In this document: piece after piece, positions 21,247 to 23,287 of the stretch
Layout: every line of letters starts with the position of its first letter
Numbering within the stretch: the stretch's first letter is position 1
Source of the DNA: a virus
Length of the DNA stretch: 23,287 bases
Virus record (IMG/VR): IMGVR_UViG_3300008266_001135
Coordinates: 1 to 23,287 of that record
Direction: 5' to 3' (one strand)
Made by a program: the position numbers and the translations under genes
Notes under the pieces: model-generated
Told to the model about the DNA's origin: nothing
Databases searched by the model: none
Seen by the model: the letters and a program-made list of their open reading frames with translations, nothing else

Positions 21247-22401
21247 TTAATTAATAAAAGTAAAAGCTGATGTGTTAATTGTAGGATCAGTAGAAAGTAA
21301 TGACCAATTATCAGTATTGGAAAATACTCCTCTATATGAATATATAGTTCTTCCTAAAGAAGAATTTATGTCTGTTGCATTTACAAATCTAAGATTATTA
21401 GTTGCTCCTGAATTTAAAGTAAGAATTGCTTTACTTGAAGCAATAGTTGATCTGAATAACACTCTTGAGGCATCAGTAGCAGCAGTACAAGTAAATGCAG
21501 TAGTTATAGTATATGTTACTGTTGATACTAATTGATGGGTTAAACTAGCAGTAGATACTAAAGTTCCTACTGAAAAACCAGCAGCCCCAGCAAAAATAAT
21601 TGAATTTGATAATGTCATTGTTCCGTTTGCACTGAGTAAACTATTTAGCGTTTGTGTTCCGGAGGTTATTGTTATATTATTCCATGACATTCCAGAAGTA
21701 TTAAATGTTGTTGCTGCTGCAACATTTAATGTTGAACCAGTTGTAGTGACTGTCCCTGCAGTATAAGTTAATGTACCTGTGTCATATCTAATAGTTGTAC
21801 CTAAAGTTAAAGTGCCGGATGTGTTAATAGTTACATTATTTTGAATTCTACCTATGGTTGTATGTGACCAAGTTCCAGTACCATTAAAATTAAATAATGT
21901 AGTTCCTGATATATTTGATGCTGAACTGTAAGTTAAATTACCGCCAATGTTTAGTGTATTTCCATTTATAGTCGGGCTAAAATTTTCAAAAGTTAAATTT
22001 CCTAAAACTGTTAAGTTATCAGCTAATGTAAAAGTACCATTTGATGCAAATATAATATTTCCACCCCATGAAGAACCATTTGATGTTATAGTTGTAGCCG
22101 TTTGAAATCTTAAGGCAGCAGTACCCGAAACAGTATATGTTCCTGATCCTAAATTTACTGTTCCTGTTGTAGAAAGGTTATTTGTAAAAGCTAATGTACC
22201 TGCAAATCCTGTAAGATTTAAGTTTGCACAAAATGAGGCAACATTAATAGTAGCTGTACCTACTCCACTACTTGCATCAAAAAAAACATTATCTGAAACA
22301 GATGGAACAGATGCTCCTGAAGCACCCCCTGAGGTTACTGACCAGTTTGTTGTTGAGTTATAATTACCTGTGCCTCCTGCTACCCAATATCTATCTGCCA
22401 T
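21247..22401 (-). CDS. Short beta-solenoid adhesin paralogue (384 residues)
   Basis: It has the same architecture as the giant neighbour. The N-cap is YWVAGGTGNYNSTTNWSV, then VPSVSDNVFFDASSG. A single repeat (GTGTWSHTTIGRIQNNVTIN, then RYDTGTLTYTAGTVTTTG and SWNNIT) leads to the C-cap TTAFTCTAATDASRVLFRST, then RFVNATDINSSLGRTIYSY. The caps match those of the 1424-residue protein nearly residue for residue. This suggests gene duplication followed by repeat expansion in the larger copy. The ATG overlaps the TAA of the 84-residue gene by one base (TAATG), so translation is likely coupled. Predicted fibre or adhesin; it may assemble with, or compete with, the long form. Confidence 0.75.
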   Translation of the reverse strand: MADRYWVAGGTGNYNSTTNWSVTSGGASGASVPSVSDNVFFDASSGVGTATINVASFCANLNLTGFAGTLAFTNNLSTTGTVNLGSGTYTVSGTAALRFQTATTITSNGSSWGGNIIFASNGTFTLADNLTVLGNLTFENFSPTINGNTLNIGGNLTYSSASNISGTTLFNFNGTGTWSHTTIGRIQNNVTINTSGTLTLGTTIRYDTGTLTYTAGTVTTTGSTLNVAAATTFNTSGMSWNNITITSGTQTLNSLLSANGTMTLSNSIIFAGAAGFSVGTLVSTASLTHQLVSTVTYTITTAFTCTAATDASRVLFRSTIASSKAILTLNSGATNNLRFVNATDINSSLGRTIYSYRGVFSNTDNWSLLSTDPTINTSAFTFIN

Positions 22402-22655
22402 TACTCAATTCCTCTTTTTCTACGCTCTGTTATTTCTCGATTAGTAATTCCTAATGTAATATCAGCTTCTGATTGAGGATTAAAGTGAGGAATATCGACA
22501 ATTACAGATTCTCCATTAATATCATACTCAACAGTTGTAGTAACTATTTTATTAGTTAAAGTAGTACCTTCATTAGGTATTTCATTTCCTAATTCATCAT
22601 ACTTTGGAAAGTATTGATCAATAAATTCTTCTTTTGTGTTGATTACTTTATACAT
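22401..22655 (-). CDS. Small unknown protein in the fibre operon
   Basis: This 84-residue protein has an N-terminal YKVINTKEEFIDQYFPKYDE helix (residues 2-21), then NEIPNEGTTLTNKIVTTTVEY. A beta-strand region (GESVIVDIPHF, 47-57) and a charged helix with NREITERRKRGIE end the protein. It is soluble with no membrane segment. It lies between the fibre-like gene (6 bases upstream) and the short adhesin (TAATG overlap). Such small genes next to fibres are often assembly chaperones or adaptor proteins, but nothing in the sequence shows this here. No family recognised. Confidence 0.7.
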   Translation of the reverse strand: MYKVINTKEEFIDQYFPKYDELGNEIPNEGTTLTNKIVTTTVEYDINGESVIVDIPHFNPQSEADITLGITNREITERRKRGIE

Positions 22656-22661
22656 AAATTA

Positions 22662-23177
22662 TTATTGTTTTGTTATATAAATACTTACATTTACTCTAGT
22701 TACAGTTGAAGCTGAATCTACATTAAAAGCAAATATGTCACCTGGAGAAACCGAACTGGTCCATGTAGTTAATGCTGTATCTGTATTTAATTGTTGTGAA
22801 GAAAGTGTTGGTTTTTCAGTTCCTGTAATAGTATTAGATGATGTTGGAATAGCATTTGCTGTTTTCCAAACATCAACTACACAACTTCCTGATTGATCAG
22901 AAATTATTCTCCATCCAGTTATTGTTCCTCCATATGGTACAGTTAAATATCCTTTATTTCCTGTTGTAATAGCTGAACCTCCACCATCTATTGTTATTCC
23001 AAAAGATCCTGATAATGCTCCACCAGTTACACTTCCTCCTCCACCACCTCCATTTAAAGCATAACTTGCAGTTAAAGCATAAGAAGCTGTTCCAAATAAA
23101 CTTCCAGTAAAATCAGTTGCAGTAACTGAGCCTGATATTAGTACTGAGCCAGATAGTATAGGTTCAAATATTATCAT
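22662..23177 (-). CDS. Fibre-like structural protein with Ala-Ser-Tyr repeat
   Basis: This 171-residue protein begins with SGSVLISGSVTATDFTGSLFG, then TASYALTASYALNGGGGGGSV. The GTASYALTASYA element is typical of the shaft region of phage tail-fibre and appendage proteins and precedes a poly-Gly hinge (residues about 43-48). The C-terminal ~110 residues form a beta-sandwich-like domain (GYLTVPYGGTITGWRII, then SGSCVVDVWK, DIFAFNVDSASTVTRVNVSIYI). They could be the knob or receptor-contact domain. It lies first among the complete fibre and adhesin genes here. No Shine-Dalgarno sequence precedes it (leader AAAAATAAAAA). Confidence 0.7.
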   Translation of the reverse strand: MIIFEPILSGSVLISGSVTATDFTGSLFGTASYALTASYALNGGGGGGSVTGGALSGSFGITIDGGGSAITTGNKGYLTVPYGGTITGWRIISDQSGSCVVDVWKTANAIPTSSNTITGTEKPTLSSQQLNTDTALTTWTSSVSPGDIFAFNVDSASTVTRVNVSIYITKQ

Positions 23178-23230
23178 TTTTTATTTTTATATTATTTGGG
23201 TAGTGAATTTTATATACTATCATAACTCAA

Positions 23231-23287
23231 TTAAGATAATTTAGTTAATATTAAACAAGTTCCTGCTTTTAAAGTTACTGTTGATGT
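23231..23287 (-). CDS. C-terminal end of an upstream gene (partial)
   Basis: From the right edge the minus strand reads an open frame ending TSTVTLKAGTCLILTKLS with TAA at 23231-23233. Only 18 residues are visible. The beta-strand-like TVTLKAG ending is compatible with a structural or fibre protein. The stop lies 53 bases from the start of the fibre-like gene. Confidence 0.55.
   Translation of the reverse strand, partial: TSTVTLKAGTCLILTKLS

Noticed and set aside
17540-21535. Several plus-strand open frames of 70-118 codons under the adhesin genes, similar to one another
   Set aside because: They are antisense shadows of the solenoid repeats: they recur with the same spacing, have biased Val/Leu/Pro composition and no leaders, and overlap a continuous minus-strand gene.
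16960-22401. Periodic repeats considered as a CRISPR array or non-coding satellite
   Set aside because: The unit is 378-531 bases, always a multiple of three, inside one open frame, with diverged copies; there is no constant repeat/unique spacer pattern.
16960-22401. Diversity-generating retroelement acting on the adhesin C-termini
   Set aside because: No reverse transcriptase, template repeat or adenine-biased variable region is visible in the window; the caps are conserved rather than variable.
1-23287. tRNA genes
   Set aside because: I saw no cloverleaf-like sequence with a T-loop GTTCRA context and acceptor pairing; the GTTCAAC at 5312-5318 belongs to a simple hairpin.

Overview
The window is a piece of the late region of an AT-rich, T4-like contractile-tailed phage (myovirus), probably infecting a marine or aquatic Bacteroidota host. 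The T4-like assignment rests on a tail sheath (gp18 type), a 163-residue tail tube (gp19 type), a gp15-like tail completion protein and neck-like proteins. The Bacteroidota host is an inference. Starts lack Shine-Dalgarno sequences and sit instead in A/T-rich leaders, and the lysis genes include an inner-membrane coiled-coil protein paired with an outer-membrane lipoprotein, which implies a Gram-negative envelope. All genes lie on the minus strand, so transcription runs from the right end to the left end.

In transcription order: 23287-21247 holds the end of an unknown gene, a short fibre-like protein, an 84-residue linker gene and a 384-residue beta-solenoid adhesin. 21234-16960 is a giant 1424-residue paralogue of that adhesin, built from eight solenoid repeats including a 900-bp tandem duplication. 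16883-13253 holds two neck/connector-type proteins, three small genes with a shared N-terminal peptide, and the gp15-like protein. 13248-12603 holds two small coiled-coil proteins. 12518-10161 is the sheath. 10059-8362 is a compact lysis cassette of four genes overlapping by ATGA (inner spanin, lipoprotein spanin, small holin candidate, endolysin). 8304-7813 is the tube. 7735-6884 is a homing-endonuclease-like gene. 6823-1 holds a second, family-type holin followed by a cargo region: small unknown proteins, a predicted ADP-ribosyltransferase, a zinc-ribbon protein, a 693-residue modular protein, a RuvC-like nuclease, a proteasome/HslV-like Ntn hydrolase and two more unknowns.

The main observation is that eight genes of otherwise unrelated sequence, in two clusters, begin with related short amphipathic lysine/leucine/glutamate-rich peptides ending in an L-x-E or I-x-E tripeptide. 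This resembles the capsid-targeting sequences that T4 uses to package internal proteins (IPI-III, Alt), which the prohead protease gp21 removes after (L/I)-x-E. I infer a large set of packaged, injected cargo proteins. One of them carries the R / S-x-S / E-x-E signature of mono-ADP-ribosyltransferases, like T4 Alt. The 693-residue protein repeats the same kind of cleavage motif internally and may be a cargo polyprotein.

Regulation: four strong intrinsic terminators (after the sheath, the tube, the ADP-ribosyltransferase and the 693-residue gene) insulate transcription units. An ATATTTAT-containing motif lies 14-43 bases upstream of many starts, always in gene orientation, and may be the phage late promoter. 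In one case it forms the loop of a terminator hairpin. No gap longer than about 90 bases lacks a gene.
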